A DNA stretch of 64,000 nt from Colocasia esculenta (GCA_014218235.1 CM024758.1:72612206-72676205); one strand, 5' to 3'. Positions 1 through 13,087 are shown, counted from the first letter of the stretch. Translations and numbers: made by a program. The notes: generated from the letters alone by a model not told the origin.

Positions 1-228
1 TTTTACCAAGTCCGGATAACTGACCTCTGAGAAAGTGGTAACTCCTGTCCACTGCATCTGATTGATCAAGTTGCCACGCTGCTCATCCATTTTTCCTCAG
101 ATTAGCACATCGACTTCTTTATTTCCACAGAGCTTCGTCTTCACAAAGGTAAACCTCTCCTGCTGCTCAGGAGTGAGAAACTCGGCGCTGTAGCCACCCA
201 AACTGCCGGCGATGACTGGTGCGGCCAT
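1..228 (-). pseudogene. Start of Sirevirus extra 3' ORF (element D copy), partial
   Basis: From an ATG at 228 the translation begins MAAPVIAGSLGGYSAEFL and includes QQERFTFVKTK, closely matching the N-terminus of the extra ORFs at 36686 (minus) and 46856 (plus). After about 43 codons it hits a stop at 97-99. Alignment with the other copies puts a one-base deletion just before this point (GAT GTG CTA against GAT GTT CCA), so the frame is broken. The downstream sequence to base 1 still resembles the family and continues off the window. For the likely nature of the protein see the entry at 46856. Confidence 0.75.
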
Positions 229-618
229 GGATTCAGGTGGGAAGTTTCTGGAGGGTTGAAACGGAAGGGGAAGAGAAGGAATCCTCAAGGAAATTTTGCG
301 GGAATGAGGAGGAAGGTTCAATTTGCAGAGCATTGAGATATGAGTTGTTAGGGCATCGGCTCATGCGACAGGATGAAAAAAGGGAAAAGGTAGACGATGA
401 GATACGAATCGTTTGTCATTGATTTTATGAATAAATAATGCGTGGTGTGGAAAGTGAGGCGCCAAAAGGCGGTGGAAAACGACAAAAGGTGTTGACTATT
501 CAAACCGACTTCAATGAGAGAGCGGTTACAAGGATAATTTGAATTTCTTTTGCTTAACATCATGGAGGGAAAAAGTACTAATTCTAAAATTTAATGTGCC
601 ATTGTAAGCAAACTTTTA

Positions 619-3600
619 TCACAAATTGCACATGCCTAATTCCCTTCTAAGAGATGTGAATCTCTCTTCAGGTAAGGCTTTTGTGAAAATGTCTGCTAAT
701 TGGCCATTTGTATCAATAAAGGATATTTCAATATTTCCATTTGCAACATGATCACGAATAAAAGATATCTAACCTCAATATGTTTGGTCCTTGAATGCTG
801 AACTGGATCTTGGTGAGATTAATTGCACTGGTGTTGTCACACAGCAGTGGGATGGACTTGATGTTTAATCTGAAATCTTCAAGTTGTTGCTTTATCCATA
901 AGAGCTGTGTACAGCAATTTCCAGCAGCTACGTACTCAGCTTCAGCAGGGATAGTGCTACTGAATTTTGTTTCTTTGAAGGACCAAGATATAAACATCCT
1001 GTAAGAAATTGACAACCACCACTGGTGCTTTTTCTATCTAATTTGCATCCAGCATAGTCAGCATCAGAGTAACCTACTAAGTGATTTCACAATGTTTGGA
1101 TACCATAGACCTAAGTCATGAGATCTTGCTAAATATCTGAATATTCTTTTCACAGAAATTAAATGTGATTCTTTAGGATCTGCCTGATATCTAAGCACAT
1201 GCATACATAAATAAAATATCAGGTCTACTAGCTGTTAAATAAAGGAGTGAACCTATCATACCTCTTTTGATCTACTTTCTTACCATCTTGTCACTGTCCA
1301 TTCTTATTGATGTACTCATTGGTGTTGACAGTGCCTTGGTATTTTGAATCCAAATTTCTTTAAGAGATCTTTTGTGTACTTTGCTTGACAGATGTGAGTT
1401 CTCCTTCCTTGTTGATTTGTAGTCCAAGGAAATAATTGAGTTCTCCCATCATGCTCATTTCAAATTCTTCCTGCATTAATTTCAAAATACTTGCAAAGAG
1501 ATTCATCAGTAGAACCAAAAATGATATCATCTACATAAATTTGAACTAATAGTATGTGTTTGACCTTTGACTTTATGAAAAGAGTGCTGTCTACTTGACC
1601 TCTACTGAACCCATGGTTTAAAAGAAACGAGCTAAGCCTTTCATACCAGGCTCTAGGTGCCTGTTTTAAACCATACAGTGCTTATGAAGTTTGAAAACAT
1701 GATTAGGAAATTCTGTGTCATCAAAACCCGGAGGTTGTTCAACATAAACTTCCTCTTTTATGAAACCATTTAAGAATGCGGATTTAACATCCATTTGAAA
1801 TAATGTCAAGTTTAAAGCTGATGCATATGCTAGTAATATTCTAATAGCCTCAAGTCTAGCTACAGGTGCATAGGTTTCATCGAAATCTATGCCTCCTCTT
1901 GAGAATAGCCTTGAGCCACCAATCTGGCCTTGTTTTAAGATTGCACCAGTTTCATCCAATTTATTCCTGAACACCCATTGGTGCCAATGACTGGATGATC
2001 TGATGGTCTAGGAACAAGTGACCATACTTGGTTTCTCTTGAATTGATTTAATTCATCTTGCATGGCTATTATCAAGATTCATCAGTAAGAGCTTCATTGA
2101 CTGTCCTAGGCTCTATTTGAGATACAAAAGCTAGTAATCACAAGGGATAACATTACCTCTTGTTCTTACCCCTATGGATGGATCACCAATAATGTTCTCA
2201 AGTGGGTGATCTTTCTTGTATCTCCATTCCTTTGGAAGATTTCATGAGTAACTTCTTCTTGTTGCAATTCTTCCAGAGGTGGATCATCCTTGTCCTCGAT
2301 TGATGTATCTTTAGTTTCTTGGACAGTTCATCTGCATCATCATTGTCACTATCTACTTCCTTTCTCAAGGAAGGGTTAGTTCATCAAAAATAATGTGTAC
2401 AGACTGTTCAATCAATAAAGTACGTTTATTAAATACTCTATAGCCTTTGGGTTTAGAGGTGTACCCCATAAAGATGCCTTCATCTGATTTGGCATCCAAC
2501 TTACCAATGTCCCTTTCCATTGTTGTGAATGAAGCAAGGACATCAAAAGTCCTGAAGTGACTGATCTTTGGCTTCTTCCTTTGAATAAATTCATATGCAG
2601 TCTTCTTCAAGATTGGCCTGATCATTACTCGGTGATAATGTAGCTTGCTGTGTGACTGCTTCAGCCCAAAAATATCTTGGCAGATCATATTCTGAGAGCA
2701 TAGTTCTTGCCATATCCAATAGGGTTCTGTTCTTCCTCTCAGCAATGTCATTTGCTGTGGTGTCTTGGTGCTGAGAAATTATGCTCAATTCCTTGATCAT
2801 CACAGAATCTAGCAAACTTTCATTTTGAAATTCACCACCATGATCTGATCGGATAGACACAATGCTGAAACTTCTGATCTTTCTGGACCTTCTTGCTGAA
2901 ACTAACAAAGTTTTCAAAAGTGTCATCTTTATGCTCTAGGAATGATACCCATGTAAATCTTGAATAGTCATCAACTATGACAAGTCCAAAGTTCTTTCCT
3001 CCAAGACTGGTAGTCCTCATGGCCCAAATAGATCCATATGCAGGAGCTCTAAGGGTTTGAGGTGGTTACCACCGTCTTTGACTTGAAGGAGCTTTTAGTG
3101 TGCTTTCCCTAGCACAGGGTCTACAGACACCTTCCAAATTCCACTGACTTTTGGTAGACCTTCCACAAGACTTTTCTTCAGCAATTTCCTCATGCCATCT
3201 ATGCTGCAATGTCCAAGACGTCTGTGCCATATTCTGTAGACTTGTCTTTACTTGCTTCCAGACAAACATTCTGAACCTTGAGTTCTTCAAGATAGAGCAC
3301 ATACAAATTCTTTCTCTATTAGCTTCAAAGATGACTGCCCCATCCTTCAGTATGCAGCACTTCGACTCTTGAAACTTGATCTGATGGCCTCTGTCACACA
3401 GCGGCTAATGCTAATGAGATTGTGCTTCAATCCCTGACTAATAACACATCTTCTATGACTATTTTTCCTTTGTTATTCACAGAGCCACTGCCTATCACTG
3501 TTCCTTTCCATTATCTCCATAAGTGACTGTTCCTTCTTCAGCTTGGAGATGAGAGAATAACTTCTGGTTCCTGACATGTGTCTTGAGCACCCATATCCAA

Positions 3601-5372
3601 ATACCATTTGGATGCTCGAGGGTTAACCTGAAATAAAAACATCAAGCTTTAGGTACCCAAATTCTTTGGGTCCTGATTGGTAGTATCATTAATTTTACCT
3701 TTTAATATCATTTCTTATGTCTTGTTGGGCATGTAGTTATAATATGTCCTAACTTATTGCAGTGACTACAGCAAGATAACTTAGTTACTTTTTCTATATT
3801 TGAAATCAGTTTTGTATGCTATATCTTGTTCAGGTACAAATTTGGTGTTGGATATGTTTAGGATAGACTATGGTTTCTTCATTATCTGGGGGTGTATATC
3901 CTAACCCATTTTTCTTCTTACCTGATCTCCTAGCACCTTTTAATATTAGAGAGTTTTTACCATTAGTAAATTTTTCTAGTGTGCTTGATAGTTTATCATT
4001 TTCTTCATTTAAGTTTTTAATTATTTCTTAATTCATCTGCACTTTCCTGTTTTTCTAGTTTGTTATTTGTTCATTCTTAGCTTTTAGGTCTTCACATAAC
4101 AGTTCATTTCTTCTTTAAGTTCAGTTATTTGACTTTAATTGTTCATTTTCTGTTTAGATCTGAGTTTGTATTTTCTATACAGACTATATTTTTCTTGCTT
4201 ACTTTTAAATTTGGTTACTTCTTATATTTTCATAAGTTCGTTGAAAGCCTCTTCTAAACTATCAGAGTCTGAATCATTGCATGAATCAAAAGAGGAGTCA
4301 GAAGTACCTTATCTTCAGTATTTGCCATGAAGGCCAAGTTGGCCTCTTCTTCATCACTGCAGGAGCTTGACTCACTGTCTGAGTCACTACTATTTTCCAT
4401 GCTGCTGCCATTGCCTTCTTCTTGTACTTCTGAACTTCTTGGAACTGTCCTTCTTCCTGAACTCCGGCTTCTTTAACTTAGGACACTCAGTCTTAATGTG
4501 TCCTGGACTTCTTACATTCATAGCAGATGGGTTCTCCTTTCTTATTTCTTTTCCATCTGGCTTCTTGAATTCTTTATTCCTTTTGAAGTGCCTTCCAGAT
4601 TGGAATTTCTTTCTTAGCCAGAATTCGCTGTATTTTCTAGATAGCATAGCTTCCTCATTCTCGCTGTCTGCATCACTTTCGCTTCAGCTGAACTTGCATC
4701 TGGTGAATCTTCTTCAGCTTTTAAGGCGTTGGAGTGCTTCTTTCTTCTAGAAGACTCTCCTAGCCTTTCCATATTGATCTCATGGGCCATGGGACCCAAT
4801 GAGCTTTTCTACAGACATTCTCTTCAGGTCATTAGCTTTTCTATACTGTGACTCTTGGGGTCCATGAGGATGGTAAGGATCTAAGTATCTTCCTCACCAT
4901 ATCTCCCATCTCATAGGTTTTCCCCAGACTTGCTAGTCCATTTGTGATGTCAGTGAACCGGCTGAACATTTGAGTTATGGACTCACTTGACTGCATCTGA
5001 ATCTTTCATATTGAGTGACAAGAATGTCGATTCTTGTTTCCTTTACTTTGTCTGTGCCTTCATAAGTAATCCTGAGCTTTTCCCACATTTCCATTGAGGA
5101 TTTGCAGGCTGAAACTCTGTTGAATTCCTTCTTACTTAGAGCACAGCATAGGATGCTCTTTGCTTTGCAATTTAGGGAAATCTTCTTCCTGTCATCTGTC
5201 CATTGTGCTTTCTCATTTGTGACTAACAGATCACCTTTCTACTATGGACCAAATTGATAGTCGTGTCCTTGTAGAAAGTATTCCATTTGGTCTTCCAGTA
5301 AGGATAATCTTCACCATCGAAGAGAGGGGGTCGGTTGACAGACTGACCTTCAAAGTTACCTTGGGCTGCCAT
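619..5372 (-). pseudogene. Gag-Pol remnant of element D
   Basis: Gag would start at the ATG at 5372 (same context as the intact gag at 41603). A zinc-knuckle trace remains near 4500, with one cysteine lost. The gag stop and pol ATG overlap (TGATG, minus, 3644-3640). The protease motif, Leu-Asp-Ser-Gly in the siblings, has lost one base near 3590, so the catalytic frame is destroyed. Integrase traces lie at about 3300-2500 (SDHGGEF, ERKNRTLL). RT blocks lie at about 2050-1500, including FDETYAPVARLEAIR, FQMDVKSAFLNGF and a YVDD codon string near 1535. RNase H traces (AEAEYVAAG, CDNTSAINLT) lie at about 960-800. The pol stop is at 619-621. Dozens of indels separate these blocks; no functional enzyme is possible. 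Confidence 0.9.
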
Positions 5373-5420
5373 GGATCTTTACTCTTCAGATCGTTGGATC
5401 CTTTCTTTGTCGAAGAGACC

Positions 5421-5432
5421 GCTCTGATACCA
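5421..5432 (-). other. Primer binding site of element D (initiator Met tRNA)
   Basis: On the minus strand this reads TGGTATCAGAGC, the standard plant sequence complementary to the 3' end of initiator methionine tRNA. It lies two bases inside the LTR end at 5435, as in elements A and B. Confidence 0.9.
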
Positions 5433-5434
5433 CT

Positions 5435-7645
5435 TGTTGCCCAGTGACGAGCCCAGAGGGGGGGGGGGTGAATGGGTCTTTTAAAAATAATCTAGAAGAT
5501 ACCTGAAACTAAAACATTCACACAAACGTCTTCGAAGTAGGTTAGTGACTGTTAGTTTAAATATCAAACATACAAAGGAGACAATCACACAACACAAGGT
5601 TTATCTGGTTCCGACCTCCTTTTCTTAGGAGTCCTACGTCCAGTCCCTGAGCAACAACTCAGGATTTCACTAACTAGGGTACAGTCCCCCTAAGGACGCT
5701 ACAACACCCAGCTCAGCTGGTCTTCCTTCACACCAGAAGGGAGTAAACCCTGGATACCCCAACAGGTCTTCCTTCACAACGAAGGGAACAACACCGTGGA
5801 TACCACACCAGGTCTTCCTTCACAACTGAAGGGAACAACACCCTGGATACCACACCAGGTATTCCTTCACAACCGAAGGGAACAACACCCTGGATACCAC
5901 ACCAGGTCTTCCTTCACAACCGAAGGGAACAACACAAAGAAAATGAATGACTTTCAAGCCCCTAGATCAAGCTTTTGACAAGCAAGGATCTGAAGCAACT
6001 AGAACTGAGAGCAAAGAGATTTAAACAAGGCACACTCTCAGAACTACACGGGCTCTCTCAAGATTTCACAAACTAGTGGAGAGCAAAAGAGCAAAAGCTA
6101 AGAGGAATGAAGTTCTTGGCTCTGGATTTCTTCAGAAGAATTTGAATGCTTGAATATCGATTGTTTTCAACTTATTCTTCTGACTTGAATTTATATCTTC
6201 AATTTGAAATCTTTACGTTGAAGTGTCTGTTGTCTCTCTTTTGAGTAGTCGTTAGACTGAATGACATCTGGAGTATTGGAAGCTTCCAGTCAACAGTCTT
6301 TTGATCACTTGAGCACGCAAAAGGATGAGATCTTCAGAATTATCTGTTGGCTTCTATTTTGTTTAACGTTGTACCATGAAGCTAGTTCAGAGAGTCTGCA
6401 CAAATGTCAATCTCAAATAGCAGACAGCTAAGCTGTCTCTGATGTCAGTCAACGTCAGTAGCAACATACATGAGAATAGTAATGCAAAATAGCTTAAGTC
6501 TAAAAGACGTAATCAGAGTAGGCACGATAAAAGATGATATGATCTGCATGCATGCAGAGATACGTTCAGATCTCATAAATGCAAATGCGTCAGAGAGATG
6601 TCTACGTGGATTTTGACTAGTCAACACTTTTAAGATGAATAAGATATCAAGATATGAAATCGATGGCTATATGACTTATGAAATCGTTATGAATAAGTCA
6701 GATTGACCAAGTCGTTATGACACAGGAGAAATCGTTGTGAAACATAACAAATCGTTATACGATGCAAATCGTTGTGAACACTTATCAAGTCGTTATGAGC
6801 TCTAAAGAAATCGTTATGATAACGTATGGAATCTTATGGCGAACAAGTCGTGCGAGTTCTAAAGAAATCGTTATGAATACTTATAGAATCGTTAGGGCGA
6901 AAAAGTCATTGCGAGTTCTAAAGAAATCGTTATGAATACTTATAGAAACGTTACGGCGAACAAGTCGTTGCGAGTTCTAAAGAAATCGTTATGATACTTA
7001 TAGAATCGTTACGGCGAACAAGTCGTTGCGAGTTCTAAGAAAATCGTTATGAATACTTATAGATCGATATGTAGCAAGTCGTTACGCTTTCTAAAGAAAT
7101 CGGTGCGATGACTTATAGAGTCGTTGTGACGAGCAAGTCGTTACGGGCTCTAAGAAATCGTTAGTTTACTTATAGAGTCGTTCTGACGAGCAAGTCGTTA
7201 CGGGCTCTAAAGAAATCGTTGCGGTGACTTATAGAATCGTTGTGATGAGCAAGTCGTTACGAGCTCTATAAATCGTACGGTAAATTTATAGAATCGTTGT
7301 GACGAGCAAGTCGTTACGAGCCTCTAAAGAAATCGTTACGGTAACTTATAGAGTCGTTGTGACATCGACTTGTGAAACAGCATGACTTTTCAGTCTTAGA
7401 TAAGGAAATAGTTATGGCCTTCAATAGAAGTCGATATGGACTTAGAGAAATATCATGTTGAAAAGATTAAGCTTCAGAGAAGTAATGCAACCTTTATTGG
7501 CTTGTTTGCCTTGGTATTTTTCCTGTACTTAAGACTTATGAATTCATTAGATATATTGATAAACTCTTGTTTGGTTTTGTTAATCATCAATATATATATC
7601 TTATATATAATTAATTAAAATTACATGGGGACAGACTGATCATCA
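5435..7645 (-). repeat. 5' LTR of element D
   Basis: On the plus strand it opens TGTTGCCCAG and closes TGATCATCA, the inverse of the B LTR (starts TGATGACC, ends GGGCAACA). It is 2211 bp long. It holds about four ~47-bp repeats around GGTCTTCCTTCACAA (about 5767-5935) and, in the U3 half (6650-7380), a dense field of AAATCGTTATGA-like words in loose ~60-bp periods. Short reading frames here are incidental. Confidence 0.9.
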
Positions 7646-8484
7646 CTCCCATCTATTTCTTGGTACTCTATATGCCATTGACATGATTGTCTAAAGATAA
7701 ACAATATAATCAATGCCAGTGCAATGGTGCCCGATCTGGTCCTGGGGAGAGCGCCCGAAAGTGCCATTTGCCCATGGGAGTTAAATGATCAGGATGTCGA
7801 CATTACATCCAAGTGCCATACTATCTAGATTAACTAATGACAATCAAAAGTGCTATATTCTCTCGTTGTCTGTTGACAACAAAGTGCTATGCTATACTCG
7901 TTGTGCTATTGCTATATTTTATGCTATTTGTGCTATGGCCATCTTGCTATTGTGCTATACTCGACTCTGTGCTATATTGAGCAACCTGTGTACTTCGTTC
8001 ACATTAACAACATGCTATCCTGCTATCTTTTACACGACTCTCTGCTCTATCATTAGTTACTCTGCCTTTAATTCATTAATCATTAAAGCCTGCTTGACTA
8101 TTGAGATTTAAGTCCTACTGGGCATTATCGCTCACCTGCGTATTTGTCGTGTGTTCTCGGCTGAGACCGAGGAGGGAACTATACACTCAAGAGGATGGGA
8201 ATGAGCAGGAGTGATGTCATGAGTACCCTAGCGTTCTATTTACTATGTTTAGCATTGTAGTAGTTAGGTTGGAAGTTAGTTCTTTTGCTTTATTTCAGTG
8301 AAATTGGGCCCTATAGATTGGCTCTGATGTTAGTGGTTGTAACTAGACTAGTTGAAAGATATTAATGAGAAGAATTATCTTTAGTTGATTCATTGTGCAA
8401 GGGTTTGATGTCTAGCACTTGATCTATACTCGTTTACTTGCAACTGCCCCGCGTTCCGATATTCCGCGTCGGGGTGTGTGGACA
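7646..8484 (+). repeat. 5' LTR of element E, right-hand remainder
   Basis: It aligns end to end with 15178-16013 in the 3' LTR (shared CTCCCATCTATTTCTTGG start, TGCTATACTCG words, and the terminal CGCGTCGGGG block), with scattered substitutions and small indels. It ends at GACA 8484. The left ~2.1 kb of this LTR lies beyond element D, outside the window. Confidence 0.85.
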
Positions 8485-8490
8485 GTTTTG

Positions 8491-8502
8491 TGGTATCAGA
8501 GC
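8491..8502 (+). other. Primer binding site of element E (initiator Met tRNA)
   Basis: TGGTATCAGAGC, complementary to the 3' end of plant initiator Met tRNA, six bases after the LTR end. Confidence 0.88.
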
Positions 8503-8687
8503 TAGGGTATTCTTAAGTATAGTATGATCTAGGTTAAACCTACCTCGATTAGAGTCAATTATCCTACCTATGTGAGAGGTTGTTAGAGCCAGGGTAACTA
8601 GCTAAAATAAACTCACACACTCATAAATTAAATCTCACATCGATACCATGACAATAAATATTCTTTTGTAGGAACTAAGCAATCAAG

Positions 8688-10290
8688 ATGGCTGCTGAAC
8701 ATGCTCAAATGAGGGGCATGCAACAAACCATCCAAGAGTTGGACTCGTTGCCATCATGCAAGCTACCCAAGGCGGGGGTAATCGTGCTGGTGCAGATGAT
8801 CTACATCGTAACTTCAGAAGTCTGACCCGCCTAGGTTCAGTGGATCCACGAATCCGGATGAAGCCGAACACTGGCTGAAGAAACGGAAAGGTTTTTCTGT
8901 GTCATGCAATGCGCAGCGGGAGATAAGCTGCTGCTAGCCACTTTTCAACTGGAGAAGGACGCCCACGCTTGGTGGGAGTCAGTGGAAGCAACTAGGGAGA
9001 ATGGTCAATTCACTTGGACCGAATTTAAAGAAGCTTTCAACTCCAAGTACTTCTCCGAGCATGTCCAAGAAAGGAAGGCTACGGAATTCGCTACTCTGAA
9101 ACAGAGGAGCCTGACTGTGGCTGAATATGAGGCCCAATTCTCTAGACTGGCAAGGTATGCGGCACACCTGGTAGCTACTGAAAGAATGAAGACTAAGCGC
9201 TTTCTCAACGGCCTTAAGCAACAATACATCACCCAATTGCCACCTCTCGACATCCAGACCTACGCCGAGATGGTGAAAGAAAGCTCAGCTACTGGGAAGA
9301 TGCTACGGACTTCACCGACCGTATCAAAGGGAAGTTCGTGAAGAAGGAATTGACCTCGGGTCAATCATCTGCTAGGCCAAACGATGGCAAGAAGTGGCGC
9401 TCAACCTTACAGGAGGTCCTAGCAAGAAAGGAAACCCAAAGCGATAGTCCCATACACTCCAGCAAAAAGTACTGCAAGTATTGTGACAAGCCAGGTCACA
9501 CCGCTGACGAGTGCTGGAGGAAAGTCAGCGCGTGTCTGCGCTGCGGAAGTCGCGAGCACCGCATCCTCGAGTGCCCGCTACTGAAAGAGAATGAGAGGTT
9601 CCCTAATGCACCTAAGAAACAGGGCCGACTGCAAGCCCTGCATGATGAGGAACCTGCTATGGAAGGTGGCGTGGTAGAAGGTATCCTTCAAGTTTTCTCC
9701 TTATCAGCATTTGTCTTATTTGATACTGGAGCAACTCATTCATTTATATCTCAAAACTTTGCTGATAGTGTGAATACTAAACCTATATCCATAGGTGGTG
9801 AGTTCTCTGTCACAACGCCACTAGGGGAAAGGGAGAAACTGAATAGATATTTCCCATCTGCGATGTAATGATCGGGGACCATAACTTAAATGCCGACCTG
9901 GTGTGTATGCCCATGGAAGGCTATGATGTAATCTTGGGAGCCGACTGGTTGTCCGCTTATGGGGCAAGCGTCGATTGTAAGAAAGGAAGGGTGACGTTTA
10001 ATGATATTCCTAAATTAGCATTCACTGGGATTAGACATAAGAGACGGATGTCTCTAGTCTCCGACATAAAAGCCCATAACATGATGAGGAAAGGTTGTAT
10101 TGCTTTCCTAGCAGCTATAGTAGTGGAAAAGAAGGGTTCTAAGATAGAAGACAGTCACATAGTTCAGGATTACCCCAATGTGTTTCCTGATGATCTGCCA
10201 GGGATTCCACCGGAACATGATGTCAACTTCGCCATAGAGTTGATCCCTGGAGCTGCCCCGGTATCGCGTCAACCGTACCGAAAGAGCTAA
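8688..10290 (+). pseudogene. Gag and protease of element E, frame-broken
   Basis: An ATG at 8688 (MAAEHAQMRGM) is the likely gag start, but the frame breaks within 200 bases. The main gag body is open at 8904-9341 and contains the retrotransposon gag core (WWESVEATRENGQFTWTEF, then KYFSEHVQERKATEFATLKQ). The next frame, 9338-9868, holds two CX2CX4HX4C knuckles (CKYCDKPGHTADEC and CLRCGSREHRILEC) for RNA binding, then the aspartic protease motif FDTGATHSFIS. A further break near 9866 leads to 9868-10290, with the second protease block (VILGADWLSAYGASVDC) and the RT linker (FPDDLPGIPPEHDV). Two zinc knuckles in one Gag is less usual than one. Non-functional as it stands because of at least three frame breaks. 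Confidence 0.85.
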
Positions 10291-10295
10291 AGGAG

Positions 10296-11480
10296 TTGAA
10301 GATGCAAATGATAGAGCTATTAGAAAAGGGGTTCATCAGACCAAGTACTTCCCCATGGGGAGCGCCTGTGATGTTCATCAAGAAGAAGGATGGATCGATG
10401 AGGCTCTGCATCGACTATCGACAACTCAATCAGCTCACCATCAAGAACAAATTCCCACTGCCTAGGGTCGATGAACTATTCAACCAAATATCTGGAGCTC
10501 AATACTTCTCTAAGATCGATCTTCGATCTGGCTATCATCAAATGAGGATCAAGAATGACGATATCTTCAAGACGGCTTTCAAGAGTAGGTACGGGCACTA
10601 TGAATTTGTTGTTATGCCTTTTGGTCTAACCAATGCTCCTGCAGCCTTTATGCAACTCATTAACAGCATATATCGGCCATACCTTGACAAGTTTGTGGTC
10701 GTCTTCATCGACGACATCCTCATTTATTCAAAGACCAAAGAAGAGCATGAAGAACACCTGAAGATTGCACTGCAAGTCTTGCGAGACAACAGACTGTACA
10801 TAAAGCTTAGAAAGTGTGAATTCTGGCTCGAAGAAGTATCCTTCTTGGGCCATGTCATCTCAAAGGACGGCTTCTCCGTTGATCCCTCCAAAGTCGAAGC
10901 TGTACTCAATTGGGAGAGACCAACCAGCGTCACTGAAATTAGAAGTTTCCTAGGACTGGCTGGCTACTACAGGCGGTTCATCAAGGACTTCTCCAAGATC
11001 GTCGTTCCTCTCACACGACTGACACAAAGGAGAATCCATACTCCTGGAGTAAAGAGTGTGAGAAAAGTTTCCAAACTCTCAAAGACTGTCTTACCTCAGC
11101 ACTTGTTCTCGCTCTGCCAATAGAGGGAGAAGGTTTCTCTGTATACACCGATGCCTCAGGAATCGGGCTAGGTTGTGTACTAATGCAAAAGGAGAAGGTC
11201 ATTGCCTACTCTTTTCGACAACTGAAGACTCACGAAGTCAACTACCCCGTGCATGATCTTGAGTTGGCTTCCGTGGTCTTCGCCTTGAAGATCTGGAGAC
11301 ATTACCTCTACGGAGAAGAGTTCACTGTCTACTCAGACCATAAAAGTCTGAAGTATTTATTCTCCTAGAAAGAACTCAACATGAGGCAAAGAAGATGGCT
11401 AGAATATCTGAAGGATTTCGACTTCAACATCCAATACCATCCAGGCAAGGAAATGTCGTGGCTGATGCTTTAGTAGGAAG
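10296..11480 (+). pseudogene. Reverse transcriptase and RNase H of element E
   Basis: The open stretch 10296-11123 contains most of the RT fold: IKKKDGSMRLCIDYRQLN near residues 29-46, catalytic Asp near 75 (SKIDLRSGYHQ), MPFGLTNAPAAF, and the catalytic FIDD near residues 137-140 in place of YVDD. The frame breaks near 11030. RNase H resumes at about 11130-11366 (YTDASGIGLGCVL, then YSDHKSLKYLF), stops at a TAG at 11366-11368, and continues in traces (LNMRQRRWLEYL, then IQYHPGKE) to about 11480. RT copies the element RNA and RNase H removes the template. This copy is broken. Confidence 0.88.
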
Positions 11481-11483
11481 CCA

Positions 11484-13054
11484 ATGGTGTCTGTCTCAAG
11501 TCTAGTCCTTGGAGAGATGCAACTACTTGAACAATTCGCAGGGTTAGACTTAAATATTGAACATAGAGATGATCGAGTCTTGGTTGCCAATATCAAGATT
11601 CAATCTGATCTGCTCGAGGAGATCAAAACCCAACAAGATGATGATCCATTTTTAGTTCGCGTCAAGGAAACTTTAGCCGAAAGACCGGACTTTGCAAAGA
11701 CTGAAGACAGAAGGCTTGTCTTTCAAGGAAGGACATGTGTTCCCGACAATGAAGAACTGAAGAGAAGATTAATGGATGAAGCTCACAAGATAAAGTACAC
11801 TATTCATCCAGGAGGTACCAAAATGTATCAAGACATGAAAAGAACGCTTTGGTGGCTGAACATGAAGAGAGAGGTAGCGGAACATGCCGCTCACTGCCTT
11901 ACTTGCCAATAAGTAAAAGCGGAACACCTGCGCCCTGCTGGCGTGCTCAGACCACTGGATATTCCAGAATGGAAATGGGAAAGCATTGGCATGGACTTCA
12001 TCATGGGGTTACCCAAGACTCGTGGTGGACTCGATGCCATATGGGTCGTTGTTGACTAGCTAACCAAATCCGCTCACTTCCTTGCTATAAAGAGTAAGTG
12101 GTCGGTAGAGGTACTAGCTGCCATATATGTCAAGGAGATTGTAAGAGTACATGGCATTCCATCATCTATTGTTTCGGATTGAGATCCAAGATTTACAACT
12201 CATTTTTGGAAAGGATTGCAAGGTGCACTGGGTACTAAACTCAACTTTAGTACCGCGTTCCATCCACAAATGATGGGCAAACTGAAAGAACCAACCAAAT
12301 AGTGGAAGACATGTTGAGAGCTTGCACTATAGACTTCCAAGGATATTGGAACGAGCATCTATCTCTTATTGAGTTCGCCTATAACAACAGTTACCCGGCG
12401 AGTATCAAGATGGCACCGTTCGAAGCACTCTACGGAAGGAATTGTAGATCTCCTGCATGCTGGAATGAGGTTGGAGAACAACAATGGCTAGGCCCATACA
12501 TGGTACAACGTACCACAAAGGACATACAAGTGATTAGAGACCGGCTTAAGACTGCTCAGTCCAGACAAAAGAGCTATGCCGACAAAAGAAGGCGAGACTT
12601 AGAATTCCAAGTCGGTGATCATGTGTTCTTAAATGTGTCACCTACACATGGCATCCAAAGAATTGGAGTGAAAGGAAAGCTCAGCCCTAGATTCATTGGT
12701 CCTTTCGAAGTACTCGAAAGGATTGGTGAGGTTGCATACCGACTGGCATTGCCACCGGATCTGGCATGTGTACACAATGTATTCCATGTCTCCATGCTCA
12801 GGAAGTATGTCTATGACCCTACCCACATCATTCGCCATGAGAAGTTGGTACTGAACAGGGATGTGACATACGAGGAGAAGTCAGTCAAGATACTAGAACA
12901 GAAGGTGCAACAACTCAGGAACCGTCACATTCACGTGGTTAAAGTCTTATGGAATAACGTGGAGTGGAAGAAGCCACCTGGGAACCGGAAGGAACCATCA
13001 GACGGAACTACCCCGATCTTTTCGGTAAGACATTTCCTCCTTATGATCATATGA
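11484..13054 (+). pseudogene. Integrase with chromodomain-like tail of element E
   Basis: The first open part (11484-11912) carries the HHCC zinc finger (HPGGTKMYQDMKRTLWW, then HCLTC) and ends in a TAA where CAA would continue the family pattern. The core is broken by in-frame stops at about 12057 and 12179 (VVVD-stop-LTKSAHF, VSD-stop-DPRF), where Arg codons are expected. The part at 12302-13054 has the core tail (HLSLIEFAYNNSYPASI, ALYGRNCRSP), the GPF module (FIGPFEVLERIGEVAYRLALP) and a chromodomain-like end (VKILEQKVQQLRNR, VKVLWNNVEW). In chromoviruses that tail is thought to steer integration to marked chromatin. The final conserved EATWE box is shifted out of frame. Confidence 0.85.
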
Positions 13055-13074
13055 ATTTGGGGACCAAATTCTTT

Positions 13075-13087
13075 TAAGAGGGGAGGA
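13075..13087 (+). other. Polypurine tract of element E
   Basis: The purine run TTAAGAGGGGAGGA sits immediately before the TGTAGCAACC start of the 3' LTR, the expected place for plus-strand priming. Confidence 0.75.

Larger units (their letters stand above)
1..7645 (-). mobile_element. Element D: decayed Sirevirus-type Ty1/copia retrotransposon, cut by window edge
   Basis: Read on the minus strand from right to left the order is 5' LTR (7645-5435), initiator-Met primer site, gag, protease, integrase, RT and RNase H remnants, then the start of the extra 3' ORF, which runs into the window edge. The 3' LTR is outside. Order and protein wording match the two better copies at 30990-57213. Many scattered small deletions and stops break every domain, so the copy is old and inactive. 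It sits in the 5' LTR of element E: the bases just right of the D LTR (CTCCC, 7646-7650) resume E LTR sequence that reads uninterrupted in E's other LTR near 15176. The left copy of the target duplication is not visible. Confidence 0.9.

Noticed and set aside
7436..7618. 60-codon frame near the end of the D LTR
   Set aside because: AT-rich LTR terminus, no similarity among the other LTR copies at protein level, no context for a gene.
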